Shown in pieces: positions 25,845 to 33,358 of a stretch of DNA of 64,000 nucleotides. Source of the stretch: DATLCF01 sp035526505 (GTDB lineage: Bacteria; Patescibacteriota; Saccharimonadia; Saccharimonadales; UBA4665); contig DATLCF010000001.1 in NCBI GenBank assembly GCA_035526505.1, positions 434,001 through 498,000 of the forward strand, read 5' to 3'. The position numbers were made by a program, and so were the translations under genes. The stretch's first letter is position 1, and each line of letters opens with the position of its first letter. The notes under the pieces are model-generated. The model saw only the letters and a program-made list of their open reading frames with translations. It did no database searches and was not told the origin of the DNA.

Positions 25845-25888
25845 GCTCTTCAGGCCCCTGCTCCACAATCTGAGCTAAAGAGCCACGA
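25845..25888 (-). pseudogene. broken 5'-half copy of tRNA-Phe
   Basis: 44 nt matching tRNA-Phe 5' flank, acceptor 5' strand, D-arm and anticodon arm (25732-25775) with four mismatches, then sequence diverges at the anticodon stem. No 3' half follows, so it cannot fold into a tRNA. It is probably the scar of an insertion into an ancestral tRNA-Phe gene. Confidence 0.8.
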
Positions 25889-25975
25889 CAGATGACAGTG
25901 TACCTGTTATTGTCGTTTTTTTCAATCTCTGGTCTTGCTGGTATATACTGGTTATGTTAATAAGTGGGGAGTTCT

Positions 25976-27241
25976 ATGCAAGTACAAATTGCCAGTATAA
26001 AGCAGGATAAAACAAAATGGGGATTAACAGCGGCTGCATGCGCCATAGCACTTGTAGCCGCTTTTTCTTTTACGCGCCCAGCTGGCGCAGCCACTGCAAC
26101 ACTAGTAGTAGACGACGACGGCCAGGCAACAGCTAATAACTGTAATAGCTCTACCGCAACACCGTATACCACCATTGGTGCGGCAATTACCGCTGCCAAT
26201 GCCAACGACACGGTCAAGGTATGTCCCGGCGCCTATGCCGAAAACGTGGTAGTCGACAAGGCGCTAACCCTCAAAGGGGCCAAAGCAGGCGAGTGGGTTA
26301 ACTCGCGCACCTTTGGCGCTGCCAACGAATCCACCATCACCGGTTTGGTAACCATCCAGGCGGCAGATGTAAAGGTAGAGGGCTTTTCGCTGACCAACCC
26401 CAACCAAGGCTTGGGTGTAGTGGTAAAAACCGCTGCCAACAATGCCACTATCAAAAAGAACATTCTTAAAACTGTGGGCAGCAACACATTTGTAGGCCCA
26501 ACCGTGGGTGTATACCTGGAACTCGGCCCCGACGACGTAAACGTGGCCGGCAACAAAATTAGCGAGGTGCAAAGCCAAACCGGCTCGGCACAGGGTGTTT
26601 TGGTGGGCGACAGTACCTCGGCCAACCCCAGCCTGGACACCACCATCGACAACAACACCATTAGCGACATCACCAGTGTGTCGCGCGGTGCGTATGGTGT
26701 GCAGGTAAACAATGGCGCCTCGACCGCCCCAAGTGCCACTGGCTACACAGAAGCCAGCATTCACGGCAACAGCATCAAGACCCTAAGCGGCAACTGGGCC
26801 CACGCCATCGGCCTAGAAGGCGAAACACCCAACGTAGTGGTGACCCACAACGTTGTCAGCGGCCTAACCGACAACAACCCGGTGCCGGCGGCCGACACCA
26901 TTGGGGTATTTTTCGAAGACAACCCGTTCTTCTTTACCGGCGAAGTTAACAATAACAGCCTGAATGTCACCACCACCGGCTACGGCATTGCCGTAAGCGC
27001 CGCACTAACCACCCAGTACCCCAGCCTAAGTGTGGACGGCGAATGCAACTGGTGGGGTGCAGCCAACGGCCCTGGCGCAGTGGCTACCGGTTCCGGATCG
27101 CTCGTAACTGCAGGCGTAGATTACAAGCCATGGCTTAAAAGTGCCAACCTAAACAAAGACTGCGACGACCACAACCACAGCAAACACGGTGGCGACTGGA
27201 AAGACCACAACAACGACGACTGGTGGCGCAATAACGATTAG
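25976..27241 (+). CDS. secreted right-handed parallel beta-helix protein
   Basis: 421 residues from ATG 25976 (GGGGAG just upstream; an earlier GTG at 25964 is less likely). Signal peptide with hydrophobic core TAAACAIALVAAFSF and likely cleavage after RPAGA. The mature protein starts with VVDDDGQATANNCN and a DUF1565/PbH1-like segment (YTTIGAAITAANANDTVKVC, then PGAYAENVVVDKALTLKGA) and runs through Asn-rich coils typical of pectate-lyase-like beta-helices. The tail is His/Asp/Asn-rich (DDHNHSKHGGDWKDHNNDD), possibly metal-binding. Likely a surface or secreted carbohydrate-interacting protein; no catalytic residues can be assigned. Its position between two tRNA-associated cassettes suggests an older core locus. 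Confidence 0.85.
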   Translation: MQVQIASIKQDKTKWGLTAAACAIALVAAFSFTRPAGAATATLVVDDDGQATANNCNSSTATPYTTIGAAITAANANDTVKVCPGAYAENVVVDKALTLKGAKAGEWVNSRTFGAANESTITGLVTIQAADVKVEGFSLTNPNQGLGVVVKTAANNATIKKNILKTVGSNTFVGPTVGVYLELGPDDVNVAGNKISEVQSQTGSAQGVLVGDSTSANPSLDTTIDNNTISDITSVSRGAYGVQVNNGASTAPSATGYTEASIHGNSIKTLSGNWAHAIGLEGETPNVVVTHNVVSGLTDNNPVPAADTIGVFFEDNPFFFTGEVNNNSLNVTTTGYGIAVSAALTTQYPSLSVDGECNWWGAANGPGAVATGSGSLVTAGVDYKPWLKSANLNKDCDDHNHSKHGGDWKDHNNDDWWRNND

Positions 27242-27263
27242 CGCATTAACCTAAAACAAACAG

Positions 27264-27296
27264 GCAAAGGTGCGGGTATGTGGCCCGCACCTTTGC
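27264..27296 (+). terminator. rho-independent terminator
   Basis: 13-bp perfect stem (GCAAAGGTGCGGG and complement, 27264-27276 and 27284-27296), 7-nt loop, then ATTTTATA; it ends the beta-helix gene transcript. Confidence 0.88.
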
Positions 27297-27333
27297 ATTT
27301 TATAACAGCATTTGCTACAATTACCTCCGTTAC

Positions 27334-27410
27334 GCGGGTCTAGCTCAGTTGTTTAGAGCGCGTCCTTGCCAAGGACGAGGCCAGGGGTTAGAGTCCCCTG
27401 ACCCGCACCA
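27334..27410 (+). tRNA. tRNA-Gly(GCC)
   Basis: Acceptor GCGGGTC/GACCCGC, D-arm TAGCTCAGTTGTTTAGAGC, anticodon stem CGTCC/GGACG with loop TTGCCAA (anticodon GCC), T-arm CAGGGGTTAGAGTCCCCTG and encoded CCA. The T-loop is GTTAGAG rather than GTTCGAN. Its 3' 26 nt are duplicated at 33359-33384. Confidence 0.96.
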
Positions 27411-27411
27411 A
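27385..27411. repeat. tRNA-Gly 3'-end repeat (near attachment site)
   Basis: 27 nt running from the T-arm through the CCA plus one base, identical to 33359-33385. Together they bracket the biosynthetic cassette and tyrS. Confidence 0.85.
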
Positions 27412-27430
27412 GAACGAAATCTCCACTATC

Positions 27431-27454
27431 AACGAACCCTTCCCAGGGTTCGTT
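27431..27454 (+). terminator. terminator after tRNA-Gly
   Basis: 10-bp inverted repeat (AACGAACCCT / AGGGTTCGTT) with a 4-nt loop, followed by TAGTTTATA. Confidence 0.75.
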
Positions 27455-27504
27455 TAGTTTATAGACCACTCTAGACCTCTTAAACGTGCCGTCCTGGCTC
27501 AATT

Positions 27505-27693
27505 GTGAAGTTAGAGAAGAAAATTCGAAGCAGTGAGTCCATTGTCTTCATGTCGCGTATCTTGCCAAGAATAACAGGGGTCATTTCTAAAAGTTTAAGG
27601 TATTCTTCAAAAGTTGGAATGGCAGCCTTGATATTGTCCTTTTGCTTCGCCGCTCAGCTGGCCCTTGTGCTTGTGATGGCAGGGAGGATGTGA
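27505..27693 (+). CDS. possible small membrane protein at the head of the island
   Basis: A GTG-initiated 62-codon ORF: a basic N-terminal half (KLEKKIRSS...) and a hydrophobic C-terminal helix (MAALILSFCFAAQLALVLVM). No ribosome site or promoter is evident. It is the only sizeable ORF in the 317 bp between tRNA-Gly and the peptide ORF at 27728. It could be genuine or chance. Confidence 0.25.
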   Translation: MKLEKKIRSSESIVFMSRILPRITGVISKSLRYSSKVGMAALILSFCFAAQLALVLVMAGRM

Positions 27694-27727
27694 TTATATA
27701 AACTGCAATAAAGAGGTAGGTAAGTTC

Positions 27728-27820
27728 ATGCATCATAAAACGACAAGCTGTATAGATATTGGGGCACGTAATGTGAGCCCCATAGGTGAAGTAGCTCGCT
27801 TATCGGAAGGGAGGTCTTAA
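27728..27820 (+). CDS. 30-residue peptide ORF directly before the adenylation gene
   Basis: ATG 27728 with AAGAGG about 12 nt upstream; the TAA (27818-27820) abuts the next ATG (27821), and its last codons contain that gene's GGGAGG ribosome site. The peptide begins MHHKTTSCIDIGARN and continues VSPIGEVARLSEGRS; it has one Cys and three Ser. It may be a leader for translational coupling, or a substrate/carrier peptide for the adenylating enzymes. I do not recognise it. Confidence 0.5.
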   Translation: MHHKTTSCIDIGARNVSPIGEVARLSEGRS

Positions 27821-29035
27821 ATGGCATCACAAAAGATGTTAATCGACACCGCGAATCTCTACCGTATTCGCGCACAGCAAGATGACCGCTACGTGGCCCC
27901 GCGCGATGCTCTGGATGGTGTCATGAACGCGTTGGGCATTAAGGCGGAAGTCGATACGACGCCCATCCGTAACTCATCTCAGTTCATTGTGTTACGAACG
28001 AGCGGGACAACCGGAGAACCAAAACTCTTGCGCCACCCTATGGACTTTCATGAAGCCGTGGTGAACAACGGTATCGAAGCACTGTCACGGCAAGGGCTCC
28101 TTACCACCCCACGCACGTGTTTGATCGCGATCTCTCGGGGTCGCCTCAGCGGGGGATTCCTGTTCACCTATGAGGTCGTACGCAAGTGCGGTTGGTCAAT
28201 CCTTCTACTTGGAGCGTCCGATGACTCGGAAGAAATCGCTCATCTCTGCGCTACGCAGTCTGTCGACACACTCTTCATGGCACCCAACAACATCGGAGCA
28301 ACGTTCAATCCTAATATGGTAGGACGCTTCGACAGCGTTAAAGACGTGCTCTATATTGGAGAAATGCCGTCGCCTAGCCTTGCGGATCGGCTCCAACGGG
28401 ATTTCCCTCACATTCGACTGCGCCCGTTCATCTATTCTTCGAACGACACCGGTCCGATCGGCATACCCACTTCAGACGGCTCCGACTCCACGTACGAAGT
28501 GCCGCAGAACGTCCTTGTGGAAGTTGAGAATGACGGTGCCGGTGTAACGCTGAACGGATCCGGCCAGCTCCTGGTATCTGTGTTAGGCCTCGAAGACCCT
28601 AAACTCATCCGATGGCCCATTGGCGACGTCGGCACACTTACGACGGATAGCGATGGGCGGCAGACTATTGAGCTGCACGGCCGGGGCGACATCAGTGTCA
28701 AGTTTCATCTCGACTCCATCGGTGGCAGCGTCATCTTGTTTAAGTCTGTAGTTGTTGAGTTCCTAAAAGAGTGCGGCATACAGGCGGGTAATGACGTCAT
28801 CGTGCGCATCCGAAACGACTATCCCCGCACCACCATTGATGTCAACCTCGTATCTGAGGATGCTCATGACGTGGCGGCGCTTGAGGAGCGATTCAATAGG
28901 GACTTTCCGGTTCAGCAAATCAGAGGCCGCATTAAAGTATTTAGGATCAATGATGAAGAAGCCAAGACGATGTCCCCGGGTAAGCGGCGCTTCTTTATTA
29001 AGGTGTCTGAGGATAAAGGAGAGACGAGCACATGA
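27821..29035 (+). CDS. acyl-adenylating enzyme (PaaK/LuxE-like AMP-forming ligase)
   Basis: 404 residues. The P-loop of adenylate-forming enzymes is intact (VLRTSGTTGEPKLLRHP, about 52-68). YSSNDTGPIG (about 206-215) takes the place of the usual A5 aromatic/Glu motif, IGDVGTLTTD the A7/A8 region, and MSPGKRRFFIKV near the C-terminus resembles the C-terminal catalytic-Lys region. It should activate a carboxylic acid as an acyl-AMP; the acceptor (CoA, carrier or peptide) is unknown. Its stop overlaps the next start (ATGA), so it is tightly coupled to the oxoamine synthase, which uses an activated acyl group. Confidence 0.82.
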   Translation: MASQKMLIDTANLYRIRAQQDDRYVAPRDALDGVMNALGIKAEVDTTPIRNSSQFIVLRTSGTTGEPKLLRHPMDFHEAVVNNGIEALSRQGLLTTPRTCLIAISRGRLSGGFLFTYEVVRKCGWSILLLGASDDSEEIAHLCATQSVDTLFMAPNNIGATFNPNMVGRFDSVKDVLYIGEMPSPSLADRLQRDFPHIRLRPFIYSSNDTGPIGIPTSDGSDSTYEVPQNVLVEVENDGAGVTLNGSGQLLVSVLGLEDPKLIRWPIGDVGTLTTDSDGRQTIELHGRGDISVKFHLDSIGGSVILFKSVVVEFLKECGIQAGNDVIVRIRNDYPRTTIDVNLVSEDAHDVAALEERFNRDFPVQQIRGRIKVFRINDEEAKTMSPGKRRFFIKVSEDKGETST

Positions 29036-30270
29036 ATTACCTTACGAGACGTGTTGAGGCAGCAAGAGGACACCAAGACGAGATTTGGGAACAAGGACTT
29101 AACGAACTCGATGTCGTGGGTGTGGACGGGAAGCGACTGACGCTTGCCGACGGACGAGAGCTGACAGAGTTTATGAGCTGCTCGTACCTTGGCCTCGATC
29201 AGCGGTCCGAGCTGCGAGATGCCGCGCATGACACAATTGACAGATTCGGCGTGCAGATGTCTGCCGCCCGGACCCGGATGCGAGCAGCGCCGCTCCGTGA
29301 ACTGGATGAGTTATTGACTACGATCAACGACGGATGGAGCCCGGTTACTTTCAACGCGGTGTCAGCGGCACATCTGGCAACCATCCCGGTACTTGCGTCC
29401 GGAGAATTGCCTGGCTATCCCATCGCCTCTGGTGGCCCGGCGTTTGTACTGGATAAGTCGGCCCATGCTTCATTGCAGGGTTTGCGAGGCATCATGGACC
29501 AGTTCGGCAAAACGGTCCGAGCCGATTTCCAAGACCTCGAAAGCGTTACAGCGGTTGGCCGTGATCTGGCGAAATCTGGGCGAACGGTCATCGCAGTGTC
29601 TGACAGCATGGGCTCAATGGGAGGCAGCGTCGATGTTCCTGCGCTCACAACAGCTATTGATAACATCGGTGGTATTACCTACCTCGATGATGCGCATGGT
29701 ACTTCCATATTCGGAAGTAAAGGTGAGGGGTTCGTGCTGGATAGCACAAACGGAGACCTCCCGAGCAGAACAATCTGGACCGGGTCATTATCGAAGGCTT
29801 TTGGCGCAACCGGAGGCTTCGTGTCTGTTGCGAACGCCGACGCTGCCAACTTTCTTAAACGGTACAGCGTGCCCTATGCCTTCGGTGGCCCTCCTTCGCT
29901 TCCTGCGATCGGATCGGCTGTTGCTTCGGCTCATCTTCATCTGGACGGCACGGTGCGCAAATTGCAAGGTCAGTTGCACGAGAATACTGAACTCCTTGAC
30001 GCCCAGCTGACCTCCCCGAGTATCAACACCGGTGCGGAATCACCCATTCGAGGCATCATGATGGGCGAAGAATCCGTGGCCATTAACGCCGCGAGAACGC
30101 TGCAGGAGCGTGGCTATGCCGGCACCACAGCAATGTATCCGACTGTTAAGCTGGGGCAAGCAATGATCCGACTGGCGATTTCAGCGAGCCACAGTGGTGA
30201 AGACATCCGCGGTATTGCCGGGGTGCTTAACGAAATTACAGACCGCCAAACCAGGAGGATACATGGCTAA
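29032..30270 (+). CDS. alpha-oxoamine synthase-like PLP enzyme (BioF/KBL/CqsA superfamily)
   Basis: 412 residues. SCSYLGLDQ near residue 50 corresponds to the SNDYLGL motif, DKSAHASLQG to the PLP-stacking His segment, YLDDAHGTSIFGSKGEG to the DDAHG motif, and TGSLSKAFGATGGF contains the PLP Lys. The family joins an acyl-CoA or acyl-carrier to an amino acid with decarboxylation, giving aminoketones (biotin precursor, aminoketobutyrate, CAI-1 autoinducer, ALA). The usual GSGGSR stretch is replaced by SAARTRMRAAPL, so the substrate may be unusual. No biotin genes are nearby; the adenylating partner upstream suggests a dedicated pathway. Confidence 0.85.
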   Translation: MNYLTRRVEAARGHQDEIWEQGLNELDVVGVDGKRLTLADGRELTEFMSCSYLGLDQRSELRDAAHDTIDRFGVQMSAARTRMRAAPLRELDELLTTINDGWSPVTFNAVSAAHLATIPVLASGELPGYPIASGGPAFVLDKSAHASLQGLRGIMDQFGKTVRADFQDLESVTAVGRDLAKSGRTVIAVSDSMGSMGGSVDVPALTTAIDNIGGITYLDDAHGTSIFGSKGEGFVLDSTNGDLPSRTIWTGSLSKAFGATGGFVSVANADAANFLKRYSVPYAFGGPPSLPAIGSAVASAHLHLDGTVRKLQGQLHENTELLDAQLTSPSINTGAESPIRGIMMGEESVAINAARTLQERGYAGTTAMYPTVKLGQAMIRLAISASHSGEDIRGIAGVLNEITDRQTRRIHG

Positions 30271-31138
30271 CCATACAATGCTCATCGACACTGTGACCCT
30301 CTATAGCCGTCGCGCGGAAGACGACCCTAGCTATGTCCTTCCGAGCACAGTACTCAACGCCGCTATTAAGCAGCTGGGGCTTACGGAAGAGCTAAGCTCA
30401 ACTGAGATCAGCAACTCCGACCAGTATATCGTAGTGCGAACGCAAGGAACCTCCGAAGAGCCAGAGCTTATCCGACACCCTTTGGATTACGTCGAAAAAG
30501 GAATCACAGCGGGCATCGAAGCCCTGCAAAATCGTGGGATGCTCGATACGGAGCACGTCTGTCTGATCGCGGTCCCTCGAAGTAGTCTGACAAGTACATT
30601 CACCCATATCTACGAAGCGGTACGGCGATGTAATTGGTCGGTATTGCCGCTGGGTGGATCGGTCGACTTCCAAGATATCTCTCAGCTGTGTAATGCCTAT
30701 AATGTCGATACCCTCTTTATTGCTGCTGATGCGCTTGACTTGGTTTTCAGTTCCGATATGGCCGGGCAATTCGATAGCGTTAAAAGTATCCTGTATGTTT
30801 CTGGGATCCCGCCGCAAACAGTGTTGGACAGGATAAGGTCCGAATTTCCCCAGCTCCAGATCCACCCATTCCTTTATCAATCAAACATCATAGGCCCGAT
30901 CGGACTGCCTACACTGGGTGATAGGGACAATGAATTTGACGTACTCGAAAACATGCTCGTCGAAATCGAGACCACGGAAGGCGTGATAGCGTTGAACGGT
31001 TCAGGCCGTCTGCTTGTCTCGGTTTTGGGGCTAGAGCAGTCAGCACTGATTCGACGAGATATTGGTGATTCTGGTGTATTGACAACGGATGATGAGAGCC
31101 GTCAGGTTGTTCGGCTCGACAGGCAGAATACCGAGTGA
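30263..31138 (+). CDS. adenylation-domain paralogue lacking key catalytic features
   Basis: 291 residues from ATG 30263 with AGGAGG (30253-30258) inside the end of the previous gene. It aligns along its length with the protein at 27821 (same start MLIDT..LY, same order of blocks), but the P-loop TSGTTGEPK has become TQGTSEEPE, losing the Lys, and the C-terminal ~110-residue domain with the catalytic Lys is absent. It is probably a regulatory or structural partner, or a decaying duplicate. The retained clean frame and good ribosome site favour a functional non-catalytic protein. Confidence 0.75.
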   Translation: MANHTMLIDTVTLYSRRAEDDPSYVLPSTVLNAAIKQLGLTEELSSTEISNSDQYIVVRTQGTSEEPELIRHPLDYVEKGITAGIEALQNRGMLDTEHVCLIAVPRSSLTSTFTHIYEAVRRCNWSVLPLGGSVDFQDISQLCNAYNVDTLFIAADALDLVFSSDMAGQFDSVKSILYVSGIPPQTVLDRIRSEFPQLQIHPFLYQSNIIGPIGLPTLGDRDNEFDVLENMLVEIETTEGVIALNGSGRLLVSVLGLEQSALIRRDIGDSGVLTTDDESRQVVRLDRQNTE

Positions 31139-31833
31139 GCCACGAGCTGCCGCTGCGACCCTTGCCTGAGAAACAGGAAGGAGATAAAAGCCTGTGGGTA
31201 GCTCATTTTGGCGGCTCGTTTAATCCGGTGCACGTCGGTCACATCGCTATTGGCCGTAATCTGCTTGATGAGTATTCCTTCGATCGAGTAGTCTACGTAC
31301 CCGCCAGCAGCCACAATCCAAAACCAGGCCTTGCCTCGGAAGCTGCCCGCTTGTCCCTCCTGCAGATGGCAATTGAGGGAGAGCCTCGGTTCGAGGCCAG
31401 CGAATACGAGATGGGCAAGGATAGCTGGACCGAACCATTCGAGACGCTCATGCATCTGAAAGATCGGTACACTGAGGAGGCAGAAAGCGTCCGCCTCTTT
31501 ACTGTTCGGGGCGACGACTATCTGCCCCAAATGATGACCTGGACAGATGAGCTTGCCGAGCATGAAGGCCTATACGAGTTCATTATCGTGCCCAGAATAA
31601 GGCCGAGCTTTCAGGACATTTCCGTCAGCCCTGAGCAGATGGACTTGGTCTCCCGTATGTCGTACCTGATGGAATTCCAGGATCCGGTCGATGTAAGCTC
31701 CACTCTTGTGCGAGAGCGTCTGCAGAGGGGAGTGATCCACGATCTACCCATCCCGGCCGGCACGCTCGATCAGATCCGAAGGCAGGAGTTATATGGGATG
31801 GGCAGCGGATTACCTGGAGCAGCTAGCATTTGA
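31135..31833 (+). CDS. NadD-like nucleotidyltransferase
   Basis: 232 residues from a GTG overlapping the previous stop (GTGA). HFGGSFNPVHVGHIAIG (about 22-38) is the nucleotidyltransferase HxGH motif, VRGDDYLPQM (about 122-131) the substrate loop, and VSSTLVRERLQRG (about 199-211) the ISSTxxR motif, as in nicotinate mononucleotide adenylyltransferase. It may simply be NadD, but its coupling to a biosynthetic operon suggests it adenylates a pathway intermediate or supplies NAD. Confidence 0.82.
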   Translation: MSHELPLRPLPEKQEGDKSLWVAHFGGSFNPVHVGHIAIGRNLLDEYSFDRVVYVPASSHNPKPGLASEAARLSLLQMAIEGEPRFEASEYEMGKDSWTEPFETLMHLKDRYTEEAESVRLFTVRGDDYLPQMMTWTDELAEHEGLYEFIIVPRIRPSFQDISVSPEQMDLVSRMSYLMEFQDPVDVSSTLVRERLQRGVIHDLPIPAGTLDQIRRQELYGMGSGLPGAASI

Positions 31834-31858
31834 TCATTACCGAAGGCAAGGTTATAAT
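31830..31858 (+). promoter_or_regulatory. tyrS promoter
   Basis: TTGATC (31830-31835), 17 bp, TATAAT (31853-31858). The predicted start near 31865 leaves a leader of only ~15-35 nt before the TTG 31879 or ATG 31900 start. Confidence 0.75.
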
Positions 31859-31899
31859 AACCCTTAAATTAACCTAACTTGATTGACGATTCTATTTAT

Positions 31900-33123
31900 A
31901 TGCCAGTAATTACAAACGAGCAGCAAATTAACGAACTTCTTACTCGCTCGGTGGATAGAATTTATCCAACCAAGGATGAATTGAAGAAATTACTGCTGTC
32001 AGGTAAGCAGCTTGTTATTTATGTTGGAATTGACCCGACAGCTGACTACGTGCATCTGGGGCACTCAACAAACTACCTGCTGTTAGAACGATTTCATAAA
32101 CTAGGCCACCGGATTATCGTACTTGTCGGCGACTTTACGGCGATGATCGGCGATCCAAGTGATAAATCGGCGGCGCGTAAACAGCTTACACGAGAACAAG
32201 TCGTACAAAACTTATCCTCATTCAAAAAACAAATTGGTAAAATTCTCGACTTTGAAGATAGCAAAAATCCTATAGAGTTCAACTTCAATTCAAACTGGTT
32301 GGCCGGTATGACGTTTGAGGATGTGGTTATGCTTGCATCCAACTTTACCGTGCAGCAAATGATTGAGCGCGACGCTTTCCAAAAACGATTAGCTGAAAAC
32401 AAACCGCTGTATGTTCACGAATTATTCTACCCCTTAATGCAAGGCTATGACTCTGTGAGCATGGATGTGGATGTTGAAGTTGGAGGTACGGACCAGACCT
32501 TCAATATGCTTGCAGGTAGAACACTGCTAAAACGTTACCACAATAAAGAAAAAATCGTCATTACGACGACATTATTCGAAAATCCCGAGACCGGTGAGAA
32601 GTTGATGAGCAAGAGCTTGGGAACTGGTATTGCTCTTAATGAAAAGTCGTTTGAGATGTTTGCAGGGGTTATGAGATTACCCGATAACAGCATAGCCCAA
32701 GCCTACATTGACTGCACTCGGATGTTTTTAGAGGAGATAGACGCCATTAAGCGACGACTGAACTCAGGGGAAAATCCAAGAGACGTTAAGTTAGAACTCG
32801 CTCACGAAATTGTACGGATGTATCACACCATCGAAGATGCCGACAAGGCGCGCAATAAATGGCTTGAAACCGTCTCCAGCAATAAGATTGCTGATGATGT
32901 GCCAGTAGTTGAGCTGTCATCTAATAATCCAGTGCTCGTTGACCTTGCGGTTGCCTTGGATTCAAGTATGAGTAAGTCGCAAGCTAGGCAACTGATTGAG
33001 GGAGGAGGCATGCGGATAGACGACAAAAAAGTTTCAGGAAATGACCAAGCGTCTTTGAAGCAGGGCTCAGTAGTGCAGCTAGGCAAAAAAAGAGCCTACA
33101 AAATAAGCCTGAAGCAAGCTTAA
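31900..33123 (+). CDS. tyrS: tyrosyl-tRNA synthetase
   Basis: 407 residues from ATG 31900 (a TTG at 31879 would add seven). The class I HIGH-like motif is HLGHSTN (about 53), the Tyr-site GGTDQTFN (about 194), KMSKS is LMSKSLG, and an S4 RNA-binding domain forms the C-terminus (SQARQLIEGGGMRIDDKKV). It charges tRNA-Tyr. It has its own promoter and is more AT-rich than the preceding four genes, yet sits inside the tRNA-Gly-flanked segment. It may be the sole tyrS or a second copy conferring resistance to the island product; the window cannot decide. Confidence 0.95.
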   Translation: MPVITNEQQINELLTRSVDRIYPTKDELKKLLLSGKQLVIYVGIDPTADYVHLGHSTNYLLLERFHKLGHRIIVLVGDFTAMIGDPSDKSAARKQLTREQVVQNLSSFKKQIGKILDFEDSKNPIEFNFNSNWLAGMTFEDVVMLASNFTVQQMIERDAFQKRLAENKPLYVHELFYPLMQGYDSVSMDVDVEVGGTDQTFNMLAGRTLLKRYHNKEKIVITTTLFENPETGEKLMSKSLGTGIALNEKSFEMFAGVMRLPDNSIAQAYIDCTRMFLEEIDAIKRRLNSGENPRDVKLELAHEIVRMYHTIEDADKARNKWLETVSSNKIADDVPVVELSSNNPVLVDLAVALDSSMSKSQARQLIEGGGMRIDDKKVSGNDQASLKQGSVVQLGKKRAYKISLKQA

Positions 33124-33227
33124 TAAATAATTTTGTCTTGATTGCTGCTCGCAGCATGTATTGCTGGAACGCTGTAACCTTCAGCAACGATCCATTCAAA
33201 AAGTTTAAGAAGACTCTGTAGCTCCGC

Positions 33228-33272
33228 ACCAAAGAAAGAGTCTTGCCCACAGGGCAGGACTTTTTCTTTGGT
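33228..33272 (+). terminator. terminator downstream of tyrS
   Basis: Long inverted repeat: left arm 33228-33248 and right arm 33252-33272 (ACCAAAGAAAGAGTC...GCCC against GGGC...CTTTTTCTTTGGT) with a 3-nt loop. Confidence 0.85.
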
Positions 33273-33290
33273 CTTCAGCGTCACAGATTT

Positions 33291-33307
33291 TAACCCCTGG
33301 CCTCGTC
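33291..33307. repeat. inverted fragment of tRNA-Gly
   Basis: TAACCCCTGGCCTCGTC is the exact reverse complement of 27374-27390 (anticodon-stem 3' strand to T-loop of tRNA-Gly). It is followed by AAA-GACAAAATGG. The corresponding region of tRNA-Phe is inverted at 25807-25822. Confidence 0.75.
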
Positions 33308-33310
33308 AAA

Positions 33311-33320
33311 GACAAAATGG
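33311..33320 (+). repeat. GACAAAATGG element, copy 1
   Basis: GACAAAATGG preceded by CGTCAAA; a second copy preceded by CGTTAAAA is at 33471-33480. They lie on either side of the tRNA-Gly 3'-end copy, as arm-type integrase sites might. The role is inference. Confidence 0.45.
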
Positions 33321-33336
33321 CCACGGCGTAGCCGTT

Positions 33337-33357
33337 CTAGCCGGCATGGCCGGCTAG
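33337..33357. repeat. perfect inverted repeat beside the attachment site
   Basis: CTAGCCGGC-ATG-GCCGGCTAG, 9-bp arms and a 3-nt loop, two bases before the tRNA-Gly 3'-end copy. It is not followed by a T-run, so it is more likely a recombination or cruciform element than a terminator. Confidence 0.6.
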
Positions 33358-33358
33358 A

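Noticed and set aside
29032..30270. BioF of a biotin pathway
   Set aside because: No other biotin genes nearby and the GSGGSR region is replaced; only superfamily membership is supported.
33205..33240. Possible tRNA 3' end (GCTCCGCACCA) before the tyrS terminator
   Set aside because: No T-arm, anticodon arm or matching 5' acceptor precedes it; ACCAAAGAAAG is the left arm of a terminator stem.
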